Positions 1-8,429 are shown, counted from the first letter of the stretch. The stretch: DNA of 18,175 nt from Phenylobacterium sp. (GCA_028290925.1 JAQGIX010000379.1:1-18175); one strand, 5' to 3'. Notes: generated from the sequence alone by a model not told the origin. Made by a program: numbers and translations.

Positions 1-1092
1 GTAGGCGATCGGCTCGCCGCCGGTCAGCACCTGCTCGACGCCCTTCACCGAGCCCGCCAGCTCGGCCAGCGGCGGCTCGACGATCATCAGCACCGCGGCG
101 CCCTGCTCGGCGGCCAGGGTCGCGTAGCGCATCATCTGCAGGGTGTCGCCGAAGCCCTGCTCGTTGATCAGCAGCAGCCGCTTGCCGGCCAGCGGCGTCA
201 GCCCCAGCCATTTCGGCCCGGCCGGCGGCGGCCCGGTGTTCACGAACGACGCCTGGCGCCAGCGCCATTCGTACTGCCGCCAGCCAGCGCGGTAGTCGCC
301 GGTCAGCAACAGCAGCAGCGCCTTGTTCCACTGGGCGTCCACGTGGGTGGGGTCCATGGCGGCGGCCTGCTCGCAGTCGGCCAGCGCCTCGTCCAGCCGC
401 AGCAGGGACTGCAGGGCCACCGCACGGTTGGCCAGCACGCCGGCGCTCGCCGGCCCCAGCGCCAGCCCGCGGTCGTAGGCCGCCAGCGCCTCGTCCGGCC
501 GGTTCAGGGCGCGCAGCGCGTTGCCGCGGTTGAAGTGCAGCTCCCACATGTCGGGCGTCACGGCCAGCGCCCGGTCATAGACCGCCAGCGCGGCCGGCGA
601 TCGCCCGAGCGCCTCCAGCGCGATGCCCAGCCCGTTCAGCGCGTCGAGGAAGTCGGGCTTCAGCGCCAGCGCCTGCTCGTAGGCCGCCACGGCCTCCTCC
701 GGTCGCCCCAGGCCGTTCAGCGCCACCGCGCGGTTGCTGTGCGCCTCGGCGTTGTTCGGGTCGATCTCCAGCGCCCGGTCGAAGGCCGCGAGCGCCTCGT
801 CCAGCCGCTGCAGGGTGAGCAGCGCATTGCCGCGGTTGTTGATGGCGTTGCTCTGCGCGGGCCTGATCTTCAGCGAGGACTCGATCAGCGCCACGCCGTC
901 GGCCAGCCGGCCCTGCTGCAGGGCCACGGTGCCCAGGTTGGTCAGCGCGTTGTGGTCGTCCGGCGCGATCGCCAGCACCGCCTCGTAGAGCCGCGCCGCC
1001 TCGTCCAACCGACCCGCCTGGTGCGCCGCCAGCGCCTGCGCCAGCAAGGCGCGAGCGCCGTCCGCCGCGTCGCCTGCCGGCTGCTCCGTCAT
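1..1092 (-). CDS. TPR-repeat glycosyltransferase-like protein (3' end missing, cut by window edge)
   Basis: The frame is open from an ATG at 1092 to the left edge, 364 codons with no stop, so the C-terminus lies outside the window. Residues about 15-260 are a run of tetratricopeptide repeats in 34-residue steps, each with the pattern DEAxxxYExxLAIxPDxxxALxNLG. After them comes a WxxYEWRW segment and then LLLINEQGFGDTLQMMRYA. That combination is typical of the TPR-containing glycosyltransferase family, whose C-terminal half resembles heptosyltransferase/GT9-like folds. Members are usually 500-650 residues, so perhaps a third is missing. The TPR array is likely a protein-binding scaffold and the C-terminal domain may transfer sugar. 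The acceptor cannot be told from here. It begins 37 nt after the PqaA-like gene on the same strand, so the two may be co-transcribed. Confidence 0.85.
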   Translation of the reverse strand, partial: MTEQPAGDAADGARALLAQALAAHQAGRLDEAARLYEAVLAIAPDDHNALTNLGTVALQQGRLADGVALIESSLKIRPAQSNAINNRGNALLTLQRLDEALAAFDRALEIDPNNAEAHSNRAVALNGLGRPEEAVAAYEQALALKPDFLDALNGLGIALEALGRSPAALAVYDRALAVTPDMWELHFNRGNALRALNRPDEALAAYDRGLALGPASAGVLANRAVALQSLLRLDEALADCEQAAAMDPTHVDAQWNKALLLLLTGDYRAGWRQYEWRWRQASFVNTGPPPAGPKWLGLTPLAGKRLLLINEQGFGDTLQMMRYATLAAEQGAAVLMIVEPPLAELAGSVKGVEQVLTGGEPIAY

Positions 1093-1129
1093 CGTCCTCC
1101 CCGACGCCTGCCCGCCGGAAAGCTTAGCC

Positions 1130-2542
1130 TCACTTGCCGTCGGGCGCGATGATCGGCCGGGCGTCCTTCCACCGGTAGGGCAGCACGTCGGGCTTCACAT
1201 AGACCTCGGTGGTGAACTTGAACGGGTACTTGGTCCCGCTGGGATAGACCGCCTCCAGGAAGTAGGCCGTGTAGCCGGCCTTCGGCTTGGCCACGTTGCC
1301 GCGGAAGGTCCCGTCCTTCTGGGGCGCAAGCCGGGTCGAGGTGAACGCCTTGCCGATGGTGTCGACGCGGAAGTCGCGGGCCTTCGGGTCGGTCCCCTGC
1401 CAGAGGTAGACCTCCGCCGGCTTGACCGCCGAATGCAGCACGAGCGCCCCGTCCTTGCCCACGGTCCAGGAGTAGTTGGGGATCGCGGTGTGGTTCAGGA
1501 TCGCGGCGTAGAACGCCGTCATGCTGTCGTCGATGTCGGTGCCGGCCGTCGAGTGCTTGGAGTTGGGGATCATCCTCAGCCGCTTGGTTTGCGGCAGCAG
1601 GTGATAGGAGAACTTGGTGTTGTCCGGCGGGAAGTACTCATCGCCCACCGCGTTGATGATGTACTTCGGCATCTTCATCGAGGGCCGGTCGCGGTAGTTC
1701 AGTGGATCCTCGATCCGGTTGACCTCCGTGAAGCCGGGCTTGCCGATCTGGCCCGGGATCAGGCCGTTCTCGACATAGTCCTTCAGGGCCGGCGAGAAAT
1801 AGCCCATCGCCTCCCAGTGGTGGCGGGTGGTGGCGTCCACATCCAGCACATTGATGACGATCGGGATGATCGCCACGACGCGCTTGTCGAGCGCTCCGAC
1901 CAGCCAGGTGGTCCAGGCGCGCTTCGAGCCGCCGGAGACCACGAAGTGGTCGAGCGGGACCTTTCCCCCCTGGTCGCTGGCCAGGTACTGCTGCACCGCC
2001 GTCATCGCCGCCGTGCCGCTCTTGACCATCGGCAGGCGGACCAGGTCGAGGGGATTGTGGTCCTTGGCGAACTTCGCCTGCTGGTAGGCGATGATCTCGT
2101 CCTCGACCCGCGGCCTCGGAGCCTCGGTGAAGCTCAGCGGCTGGTTCGGCACGTCGGCCAGTTCGGAGACGACGGAGTTCGTCTCCACAGCCATCTTGGC
2201 CCACCGCTCGGTAACCTTGCCCGGCGCCGGATCGTCGTCCTTGCCGCCGGTGATGAACAGGAAGCCGGTCCGGTGCGCGACCTTGTCCGGGACGATCACG
2301 GTCAGCCAGTGCTTCCAGACCGTGTGGTCCACCTGGCCGGGCGTCAGCCAGGTCTGCGAGGTGAGCTCCAGCACCGCGCCGTGGTAGCCGGGGCCGGACA
2401 CCGGGCCGGCCACCTTCCAGCCGAAGCTCGGATCGGGCTTGGCCACATAGGCGTCCAGCGCATTCTTCGGATTGGCCAGCGACGGCGTGGTGGTGAGCGC
2501 CAGGGCCGCCGCGACGGCGCCCAGGACTTGCAGGATACGCAT
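1130..2542 (-). CDS. Secreted PhoPQ-activated pathogenicity-related (PqaA-type) protein
   Basis: The protein has 470 residues. Residues 1-23 are a Sec signal peptide (MRILQVLGAVAAALALTTTP, cleavage expected after SLA), so it is exported. The mature part matches the PhoPQ_related family (PF10142): an early TWLTPGQVDHTVWKHWLTV stretch, FLFITGGKDD near residue 95, and SGGSKRAWTTWL around residues 203-214. Ser206 of that motif sits where an alpha/beta-hydrolase nucleophile would be. The Salmonella PqaA protein gave the family its name, but its biochemical activity is poorly known. A peptidase- or esterase-like hydrolase is the usual guess. The ATG at 2542 is preceded by GGGGGAG at a good distance, which supports this start. 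The TPR gene follows after 37 nt. Confidence 0.88.
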   Translation of the reverse strand: MRILQVLGAVAAALALTTTPSLANPKNALDAYVAKPDPSFGWKVAGPVSGPGYHGAVLELTSQTWLTPGQVDHTVWKHWLTVIVPDKVAHRTGFLFITGGKDDDPAPGKVTERWAKMAVETNSVVSELADVPNQPLSFTEAPRPRVEDEIIAYQQAKFAKDHNPLDLVRLPMVKSGTAAMTAVQQYLASDQGGKVPLDHFVVSGGSKRAWTTWLVGALDKRVVAIIPIVINVLDVDATTRHHWEAMGYFSPALKDYVENGLIPGQIGKPGFTEVNRIEDPLNYRDRPSMKMPKYIINAVGDEYFPPDNTKFSYHLLPQTKRLRMIPNSKHSTAGTDIDDSMTAFYAAILNHTAIPNYSWTVGKDGALVLHSAVKPAEVYLWQGTDPKARDFRVDTIGKAFTSTRLAPQKDGTFRGNVAKPKAGYTAYFLEAVYPSGTKYPFKFTTEVYVKPDVLPYRWKDARPIIAPDGK

Positions 2543-2833
2543 GAAAATCTCCCCCGAACCTCTTGGCGGTCCTTAGCGCAAAGATGACACAGGCGTCACC
2601 GCCTTGTCTTCCCCTTGCAGGCCCGGGTTGAGGCGAAACGCCCACGCCGGCGTCATTGCAGATCGGGGGGACTCGGCTTCGGCCGTGTGTACGTCCGTGC
2701 GCGCATCCCACGCGCGGGCGTCGGAGGACTCGGCCGCAATCGGGTCTCCCCAACCGTCGCCCGCGGCCCGGTCATCAGCCCTTTCGCCCGCGCGCGCCGC
2801 CGCATAACGTGGCTCGGCGGCGGGGAGATGCGC
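2543..2833. promoter_or_regulatory. Divergent promoter region between the PqaA-type gene and the MFS gene
   Basis: These 291 bases lie between two divergent start codons and must hold both promoters. I see no convincing -35/-10 pair. Visible structure is TGAC-N6-GTCA at 2585-2598, the palindrome ACGCCGGCGT at 2644-2653, and GGCGTCA occurring at 2592-2598 and again near 2649-2655. Short reading frames exist here but none has a good ribosome binding site or coding character. The Shine-Dalgarno for the rightward gene is GGGGAG at 2822-2827. Confidence 0.45.
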
Positions 2834-4129
2834 ATGACGGCGGCGGTCCAGGCGGAAACGGTCTTGAGCGATGCTGAGGCGCTGCCCCTCCGGGAGCGGC
2901 TCTCGCTGCTGGGCTACTCGGCGCTGCCGCTGCTGCTGTTCAACTTCGCCGCGCCCTATCTGCCGCTGATCGCCATCCCGGTGCTGTTCTTCCTGAAGAA
3001 CCGGCTGCATCTCACCGCCTCCCAGACCGCCCTCTTCGCGCTGATCACCTCGATCCCCCTGTTCCTGGGCTTCGTCTTCGGCTTCATCCGCGACCGCTGG
3101 AGCCCCTTCGGCCTCGGCGACCGCGGGCACCTGATGGTGTTCGGCCTGATCACTGCGGCGATCTACGCCGGCCTGGCCTTCCTGCCGCCGACCTACCCCG
3201 TATTGCTGGTGGGCGGCCTGCTGGCCACCGCGGCGATCCAGCTGGTCTATGGCGCCGCCAACGGCCTGGCCTCCACCATCGGGCGCAAGCACGCCATGAC
3301 CGGCCAGATGTCGACCGTCATGAACCTGGCCAACACCCTCCCGGTCGCCACGGCCTACCTCCTGGGCGGGGTGCTCAGCGGGGCTCTGGAGCACGGCGAC
3401 GCGACCCACGCAGCGCGCATCCTGTTCCTGATCGGCGCAGGCCTGATGATCGCCGTCGCCGCCTTCGGCGCCTTCGGGCCCAGGCGCCTGTTCGAGGAGG
3501 GCCGCAGCGAGCCGCAGATGCTGACGCCCCTGGCGGACCTGCGCCGCCTGGCGCGCAGCTGGCCGGTCTATCCGGCGCTGCTCATCCAGCTGTTGTGGCA
3601 GTTCGGGCCGGCGGCCGGCTCGGCCCTGCAGTACCACCTCTCCGGCGACCTGCACGCCACCGACGCCCAGGTGGGCGCGTTCTTCTCCGTCTTCCTGGGG
3701 AGCTTCGTCCCGGTCTACATCCTCTACGGCTTCCTGGCCCAGCGGTTCAGCCTCACCGTCCTGATGTGGCTGGGCGCCCTGCTGGCCATCCCGCAGATGG
3801 CGCCCCTGCTGTTCATCCACTCCGCGGACCTGGCCGTCTGGTCGGCCGTGCCCATGGGCATCCTCGGCGGCATCGGCCAGGTGGCCTTCCTGGACCTCGC
3901 CATGCGCGCCTGCCCCAGGGGGCTGGAGGGCACCATGATGATGCTGCTGTGGTCCTGCTACTGGATCTCCTACCGGCTGGGCGACCTCTGGGGCGGCGAC
4001 ATCTACGACCACCACGGCGGTTTCTCGGTGGCCATCTGGGCGACCATGGGGGTCTATGCGGCGATCCTGCCGATCCTGCTGCTGGTGCCGCGGCGCATCA
4101 CGTCGGGGGTGGACGCCCACGCCGCCTGA
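2834..4129 (+). CDS. MFS transporter, BT1 (folate-biopterin)-like
   Basis: The protein has 431 residues and about twelve hydrophobic segments, so it is an inner-membrane transporter of the major facilitator superfamily. The N-terminal part reads IPVLFFLKNRLHLTASQTAL and then GFVFGFIRDRWSPFGLGDRG. This is the arrangement of the BT1/folate-biopterin group, where FLK, the RDR loop and FG(x)GDRG replace the usual loop 2-3 signature. Near residue 360 ACPRGLEGTMMML resembles the CPxGxEGT motif of the same group. The substrate is unknown and pteridines should not be assumed. The frame runs open further upstream. I chose ATG 2834 because GGGGAG ends 6 nt before it, whereas the ATG at 2828 abuts that sequence. 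The esterase gene starts 46 nt downstream on the same strand, probably in the same transcript. Confidence 0.85.
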   Translation: MTAAVQAETVLSDAEALPLRERLSLLGYSALPLLLFNFAAPYLPLIAIPVLFFLKNRLHLTASQTALFALITSIPLFLGFVFGFIRDRWSPFGLGDRGHLMVFGLITAAIYAGLAFLPPTYPVLLVGGLLATAAIQLVYGAANGLASTIGRKHAMTGQMSTVMNLANTLPVATAYLLGGVLSGALEHGDATHAARILFLIGAGLMIAVAAFGAFGPRRLFEEGRSEPQMLTPLADLRRLARSWPVYPALLIQLLWQFGPAAGSALQYHLSGDLHATDAQVGAFFSVFLGSFVPVYILYGFLAQRFSLTVLMWLGALLAIPQMAPLLFIHSADLAVWSAVPMGILGGIGQVAFLDLAMRACPRGLEGTMMMLLWSCYWISYRLGDLWGGDIYDHHGGFSVAIWATMGVYAAILPILLLVPRRITSGVDAHAA

Positions 4130-4175
4130 ACGAGCCTTGACGACAAGACACGACGATCCTGGGAGGACGACCAGA

Positions 4176-5255
4176 ATGACCCTCAATCGCCTGCTCCGCC
4201 GGGCCCTGGGCCTCGCCGCGGCGCTCACCACGCTCGGCGCGTTCAGCGCCGCCCACGCCAAGGACGTCCTCGGCGTCACCTGCACGAGCCCGCCGCCGGT
4301 CCACTGCAACGGCGACGAATGCGCCACCAATGGCGCCCTCGCCAACCTCGGCAACGCCGTCGATCCAAAGACCGGCCGCAAGTTCTTCCTCGACTATCCC
4401 TGCGACCTGAAGCCCGGCGAGAAGGTCATCTTCCTGCTCAACATCCACGGCGCCGGCTCCATCGGCAACTGGCAGCGGCACTACTTCCCGGCCATGGACT
4501 ACAAGGAGAAGTACCGGCTGGTGGTGGCCACGCCGACCGCCGCCACCACGCGCCCCATGCCGGGCGGCGGGGCGGGCGTGCGCATGTGGGCGGCCGAGGC
4601 CGACGACGCCCATCTGCAGAACATCACCGACCTGGTGTTCGACACTTTCGGGCGGAAGAACATCAAGTCCTTCTGGCTGGTCGGCCACAGCCAGGGCGGG
4701 GCGACCTCGCACCGGATCGTCTGCTCCGACTACTTCAAGGACAAGGTGGACGGCCTCCTGAGCCTCTCCGGCGGCCGGGTCGGCCGCGCCGAGATCAACC
4801 CCCGCTTCGGCCCGCCGCTGGCCGACGGCTCGCCGCCGCCGCCCCGCGCGCTCCCGGCCGCCATGACCACTCCGCCGGCCCAGGCCTGCGAGTTCAGCCA
4901 CATCTTCGAAACCGGCGAGCATGAGATCGTCGCCCTGCCCGCCACCTCGCCGTTGGCCGACCGCTACGGCTGCGCCGCGCGCGTTGAGAAGGCCGACGTG
5001 GTCGACGACAAGCCGGGTTACGTCTGGGACTACGCCCGCCAGGGTTATCCGGTCTGGGGGATGAAGGCGCGGCCCGGCAAGGCGCGCGTCTATGTCTATC
5101 CGAACTGCAAGGGTGGCCGGGTCGTCGCCGACGTGGTGCGCCTCGACAAGGGCCACACCGAAGGCCTGGAGCCCCACGTCACCGAAGCCCTCCTGAAGCT
5201 GATCGCCTCTGCCCCCGGCGGCAAGGCGCAGGGCCTGAAGACGGCGATGCGCTAA
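4176..5255 (+). CDS. Secreted PHB-depolymerase-like alpha/beta-hydrolase (esterase)
   Basis: The protein has 359 residues. Residues 1-28 form a Sec signal peptide (two Arg pairs, a hydrophobic core, AHA before the cut). The mature protein has the layout of the LpqC/polyhydroxybutyrate-depolymerase-like esterases: LLNIHGAGSIGNW near 87-99 (oxyanion-hole strand) and WLVGHSQGGATSH at 167-179, with Ser172 the likely nucleophile in G-H-S-Q-G. A HTEGLEPH segment near the C-terminus could supply the catalytic His. Several cysteines (CTSPPPVHC, CNGDEC, DYPC) suggest disulfides in the periplasm or outside the cell. GGGAGG before the ATG at 4176 fixes the start. The longer reading frame upstream overlaps the transporter gene and is not used. 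The real substrate (polyester, feruloyl or acetyl ester) cannot be read from the sequence. Confidence 0.85.
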   Translation: MTLNRLLRRALGLAAALTTLGAFSAAHAKDVLGVTCTSPPPVHCNGDECATNGALANLGNAVDPKTGRKFFLDYPCDLKPGEKVIFLLNIHGAGSIGNWQRHYFPAMDYKEKYRLVVATPTAATTRPMPGGGAGVRMWAAEADDAHLQNITDLVFDTFGRKNIKSFWLVGHSQGGATSHRIVCSDYFKDKVDGLLSLSGGRVGRAEINPRFGPPLADGSPPPPRALPAAMTTPPAQACEFSHIFETGEHEIVALPATSPLADRYGCAARVEKADVVDDKPGYVWDYARQGYPVWGMKARPGKARVYVYPNCKGGRVVADVVRLDKGHTEGLEPHVTEALLKLIASAPGGKAQGLKTAMR

Positions 5256-5266
5256 GATCTCCACTC

Positions 5267-5299
5267 ATCCCCGCGAAGGCGGCGCCTGCGCGGGAATGG
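5267..5299. terminator. REP-like long hairpin between convergent genes
   Basis: CCCGCG (5271-5276) pairs with CGCGGG (5290-5295), and inside it AGGCG (5278-5282) pairs with CGCCT (5284-5288). Outside, CAT (5267-5269) pairs with ATG (5297-5299). The sequence CATCCCCGCGAAGGCGG has the look of the short intergenic repeats common in alphaproteobacterial chromosomes. It lies between two convergent stop codons and probably ends transcription in both directions, although no T-run follows. Confidence 0.6.
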
Positions 5300-5309
5300 G
5301 CGGGCTGTT

Positions 5310-6086
5310 CTACATCCCGCGCTTCTGCGCCAGCGCGCAGCAGCTGGCCGAACCGATCGGGCCCTCGACGTCGTAGAGCCGGCACTCGCCGAAGGCGACG
5401 CCGGCGGTGTCGCCGTGGTCCGTCACCTCGAAGCCCACCCATTCGCTCACCGGCTCGCGGTGCAGGTACACCGTCACGTCGGAGTTGATGTACTTCAGCC
5501 CCTGGTCGCCGGCGTTGGCGAAGGGGCTGGCGAAATCCGCCGCCACCGCCACCCGCACGAACGGCGTCAGCGGCCGGCCCTCCACCAGCTCGCGCACCTC
5601 GCTCATCCAGGTGCGCTTCTGGCCGACCGTCCCGAAGCCGCCGGAGATCGGCCGCATGGCCCACATGCCGGCCAGGGGCGTGTCGCGCGGCTCCGGCGCC
5701 GCGATGTCCTCGGGTCCCGGCGCGTCCCAGCCGGGCGGCTTCCACACCGTCCCCTCCGGCCGCTCGGTGCGGCGCAGCAGCTGGCAGGTGGCCCGCCCAG
5801 CGCTCACCCCACCGGAGATGAACTCCGCGTCGATCACCTTGATCCGCTGGCCCTCGCGCACCACCCGCGTCACCACCTCCACCGACGACAGGTTCGGCAG
5901 GCGGTACATGTCCACGGTCAGGCGGGCCGGGATGAAGGCCGGGTCGCCGTGCAGCCGCTCGATCTCGGCGCCGAGCAGGCCCGCGATCACGCGGCCGTGC
6001 AGGGAGTTGGGATTCCAGGGTCCGCGGCTGGCGGCGGTGGGGACGTAATGGTCCCCGTCGATGGTGAAGAACGGCAGGTTGGACAT
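5310..6086 (-). CDS. Acyl-CoA thioesterase-like protein (double hotdog fold)
   Basis: The protein has 258 residues and no signal peptide, so it is cytoplasmic. It has two hotdog domains. The first (about 1-115) contains NPNSLHGRVIAGLLGAEIE, FIPARLTVDMYRLPNL and a following strand, as in the TesB-like thioesterase superfamily. The second (about 150-255) has PFVRVAVAADFASPF, YINSDVTVYLHREPVSEWVG and DVEGPIGSASCCALAQ. These enzymes hydrolyse acyl-CoA thioesters. The acyl chain preferred here is unknown. The reading frame extends far upstream but runs into the transporter gene, so the ATG at 6086 is taken as start. It follows the GPH-type transporter after 32 nt, so the two are probably one transcription unit. 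Confidence 0.82.
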   Translation of the reverse strand: MSNLPFFTIDGDHYVPTAASRGPWNPNSLHGRVIAGLLGAEIERLHGDPAFIPARLTVDMYRLPNLSSVEVVTRVVREGQRIKVIDAEFISGGVSAGRATCQLLRRTERPEGTVWKPPGWDAPGPEDIAAPEPRDTPLAGMWAMRPISGGFGTVGQKRTWMSEVRELVEGRPLTPFVRVAVAADFASPFANAGDQGLKYINSDVTVYLHREPVSEWVGFEVTDHGDTAGVAFGECRLYDVEGPIGSASCCALAQKRGM

Positions 6087-6118
6087 CAGCGAGCTATGCC
6101 GATTCCGCCGCGCCGCGC

Positions 6119-7558
6119 CTATCCCCGGGCCGCCTCGGCTTCGGCGACGGCCGCGGCGTCGGCGATGTGCGCGCCGTCGAGGCCCAGCGCCGCCTCTGCG
6201 TCGCGCGCCTCCAGCGCCGTGCGGATCTCGGCGTGCCGCGTGGCGGTCAGCTTCCAGCCGATCATGAACACCGCCCCCAGCACCACGCAGGCGATCGGCC
6301 CGGAGACGAAGGTCAGGCCCAGGCCGCGGATGGCTTCGGGCGTGTTGGCATGGCCGAGCTTCGGCACATAGCCCAGCCGCTGGAGCAGCGGGAAGGAGAT
6401 GATGATCGCCGTCGCCGAGGCCACCTTCCCCGCCGCCGTGTTGAGCGAGAAGATCAGGCTCAGCCGGTCGCGGCCGTCCTCCAGCCGCGCCTCGTCGGCC
6501 ACGTCGGCCAGCATCGAGCGGATGGTCAGTTCGAAGCCTGCGCCTGCGAAGCCGCACCACATGTTCACCGGCACCGAGGCCCAGAACACCCCCTTCGGCG
6601 GCAACAGCACGGTCAGCAGGCCGAGGGAGTAGGCGATCGCCACCGCCATCACCGCCCGGTGCTTGCCGATGCGGGTGGCCAGCCAGGCCGTGGTCGGCGC
6701 GCCCAACAGCCCCGCCGTCACATAGAACATCAGCAGCATCGAGGCCTGGCCGCCGGTGAAATGCATGTAGTCCTTGGCGAAGAACAGGAAGATCGAACTC
6801 ATCCAGCCCGGCCCCAGCGTCATGGCGATCTGCGCCGCGTAGAGCCTGAGCAGGTTCTTGCGGCGCAGCACCGCGCCCAGGTCGTCAAGCGCCAGGCCCG
6901 GCAGGGTGCGGCGGTCCTGGCTGAGCGGTTCCGGCGTCAGCCAGACGGCGATCCCGATGGCGACCGGCGCCAGCCCGATCAGGAACCAGCCCATGGCGTG
7001 CACCGCCTCGGCGTCGCCGAGCTTCAGGACCTGGCCGGTGAAGGCCGGGATGCTAAGCGTCATCAACAGCGCCACGATCGCCAGGAGCGCCATGATCCCG
7101 AACAGCCGCGAACGGTCGTGGTAGCTCTTCGCCAGCGTCGCAGCCCAGGCGGGGGGCGCCAGCGACAGGATCGACAGCCCGACATAGAGCACCAGCAGCC
7201 AGCTCACGAGGTAGAGCTTGCCGATGCCCACGGGGGCGAAGAACAGCATGCCGATGCCCAGCATCAGCACCGGCGCGCCGGCCAGCATCCACGGCCGGTA
7301 GCGGCCAAGCCGGGTCCGCGTGCGGTCCATCATCATGCCGAGCAGCGGATCGAAGAGGATGTCGATGAACCGGACCGCGAACCAAATGCCGCCGACCACC
7401 GCCAGTGAGACGCCGAGCCGGGTCGCCAGGTGCGGCGGCAGGTAGATCAACAGCGCCGCGGTGGTGGCGGTGATCGGCAGGCCGCAAAGGGCGAAGATGC
7501 TGGCCCGCCACAGGGAGATGCTCTGCGTGCCGCCGGACGTCGTGCCTGGGCTATCCAC
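6119..7558 (-). CDS. GPH-family (MelB-like) MFS symporter
   Basis: The protein has 479 residues and about twelve transmembrane segments. It is a member of the glycoside-pentoside-hexuronide:cation symporter group (MFS_2, PF13347). The key signature is at residues 64-90, FIDILFDPLLG followed by DRTRTRLGRYRPW, which is the conserved D-x(3)-DPxxG and DRTRTRxGRxRP loop of the family. The Asp residues at 66 and 70 lie where MelB places its cation-site acids. The C-terminus ends in an Ala-rich cytoplasmic tail. GGAGG 9 nt before the ATG at 7558 supports the start. Sugar transport is known for the family, but alphaproteobacterial members often have no known substrate. The thioesterase gene follows after 32 nt and a Crp-type regulator precedes it by 66 nt, which hints at a lipid- or acyl-related substrate only weakly. 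Confidence 0.85.
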   Translation of the reverse strand: MDSPGTTSGGTQSISLWRASIFALCGLPITATTAALLIYLPPHLATRLGVSLAVVGGIWFAVRFIDILFDPLLGMMMDRTRTRLGRYRPWMLAGAPVLMLGIGMLFFAPVGIGKLYLVSWLLVLYVGLSILSLAPPAWAATLAKSYHDRSRLFGIMALLAIVALLMTLSIPAFTGQVLKLGDAEAVHAMGWFLIGLAPVAIGIAVWLTPEPLSQDRRTLPGLALDDLGAVLRRKNLLRLYAAQIAMTLGPGWMSSIFLFFAKDYMHFTGGQASMLLMFYVTAGLLGAPTTAWLATRIGKHRAVMAVAIAYSLGLLTVLLPPKGVFWASVPVNMWCGFAGAGFELTIRSMLADVADEARLEDGRDRLSLIFSLNTAAGKVASATAIIISFPLLQRLGYVPKLGHANTPEAIRGLGLTFVSGPIACVVLGAVFMIGWKLTATRHAEIRTALEARDAEAALGLDGAHIADAAAVAEAEAARG

Positions 7559-7624
7559 TTGATCCTCCCGGTGTTTTCCAGGATGAGGCGCTCAAGCGGG
7601 GCGCGGTTCAAGCTTGTCGCAGCG

Positions 7625-8344
7625 TCAACCGGACCGCCGCGCCGGCGGCTGGCCGTCGTCCATCATCAGCGCTGTTCCGCGCTGGATCGCCTGGTAGCAC
7701 TCACAGGCGCAGCGCTCGAGCGCGGCGCGGTCCACCACCCGGATCTTGCCGCGCGAATAGGCGATCACGCCGCGCGCCTGCAGCTGCGAGGCCGCCGCGG
7801 TCACCGTGGTCCGCTGCACGCCCAGCATGACGGCCAGGTGCTCCTGGGTGAGCGGCAAGAGGTCGCCGCCCAGCCGGTCGTGGGTCAGGAGCAGCCAGCG
7901 GCAGAGCCGCTGCTCGGCGCGGTGCAGGGTGTTGCAGGCGGTCGATTGCGCCGCCTGCAGCAGGGACGCCTGGGCGTGGCGCACGATCGCCTCGCGCACC
8001 GCGTCGCTGGCCGCCGCCGCCTCGCGCAGCGCGGAGAGCGGCGCCCGCCAGGCGCGTCCGGACACCTGCACGATGGTGCGCTCATAGCTGGTCGGCGCGC
8101 CCAGCGCCTGCAGCAGGCCGTAGCCGCTCTCCCGGCCGATCGTGCGGCTCTCCACCTGCGCGCCGTCTTTCATCACGGTGAGCACCGACAGGATGCAGTC
8201 GACCGGCAGATAGACGAAAGTCATCGGGCGCCCGGCTTCGTCGAGCACCTGGTCCCGCACCAGGGTCGCCTCGCTGAGATGCTGCTGCAGTCCGCTGAGG
8301 TCTTTGCGTCCGAGGCTGTCCAGGAAGTGGTTGTTCCAAGGCAT
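7625..8344 (-). CDS. Crp/Fnr-family transcriptional regulator
   Basis: The protein has 239 residues. Residues about 10-120 form a degenerate cyclic-nucleotide-binding-type beta-barrel (TFVYLPVDCILSVLTVMKDG, then VESRTIGRESGYGL). A long dimer helix covers about 115-150. A winged helix-turn-helix follows (LPLTQEHLAVMLGVQRTTVT at 163-182, wing at GVIAYSRGKIRV). There is no N-terminal cysteine cluster, so it is not an oxygen-sensing Fnr with an Fe-S cluster. The cAMP-contacting RS pair is also not evident, so the ligand is unknown. I prefer the ATG at 8344 over a GTG at 8410 because family members begin close to this point. Neither has a strong ribosome binding site. The gene is divergent from the small ORF at 8488, with two inverted repeats between them. 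It lies 66 nt upstream of the symporter gene on the same strand. Confidence 0.85.
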   Translation of the reverse strand: MPWNNHFLDSLGRKDLSGLQQHLSEATLVRDQVLDEAGRPMTFVYLPVDCILSVLTVMKDGAQVESRTIGRESGYGLLQALGAPTSYERTIVQVSGRAWRAPLSALREAAAASDAVREAIVRHAQASLLQAAQSTACNTLHRAEQRLCRWLLLTHDRLGGDLLPLTQEHLAVMLGVQRTTVTAAASQLQARGVIAYSRGKIRVVDRAALERCACECYQAIQRGTALMMDDGQPPARRSG

Positions 8345-8345
8345 A

Positions 8346-8359
8346 GCGTTGCACAACGC
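8346..8359. promoter_or_regulatory. Inverted repeat GCGTTG-CA-CAACGC just upstream of the Crp-type gene
   Basis: A perfect 6-bp inverted repeat with a 2-bp spacer ends 1 nt before the ATG at 8344. It could be an operator for autoregulation or an RNA hairpin hiding the start codon. It is not a Crp (TGTGA-N6-TCACA) or Fnr (TTGAT-N4-ATCAA) site. Confidence 0.4.
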
Positions 8360-8410
8360 GGAACGTCGGTCTTGGCTGCGCAATACAACCTTTGACACGG
8401 CCCCGATCAC

Positions 8411-8429
8411 CCCGACCTGATATGTCGGG
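8411..8429. promoter_or_regulatory. Inverted repeat CCCGAC-N7-GTCGGG in the divergent Crp/small-ORF region
   Basis: Perfect 6-bp arms flank an AT-richer 7-bp spacer (CTGATAT). A TTGACA sits 13 nt to the left at 8392-8397, which could be a rightward -35 element for the small gene at 8488. The repeat would lie on or next to the -10 region of such a promoter, as an operator would. Confidence 0.4.

Noticed and set aside
2803..2810. CATAACGT as a Zur or Fur half site before the BT1-like transporter
   Set aside because: Only one half of the operator is present, with no matching GTTAT arm.
2573..4381. 602-residue leftward reading frame
   Set aside because: It lies antisense to the BT1-like transporter and its translation is low-complexity Gln/Arg/Asp/Gly-rich without any domain, as expected for a third-position GC artefact.
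4098..5264. 388-residue leftward reading frame
   Set aside because: Antisense to the secreted esterase, which has a signal peptide, a GHSQG motif and a good ribosome binding site. The antisense product has none of these.
7625..8410. Longer Crp-type protein starting at GTG 8410
   Set aside because: The extra 22 residues look unlike the family and the start overlaps the putative promoter region. The ATG at 8344 is preferred, though neither has a strong ribosome binding site.
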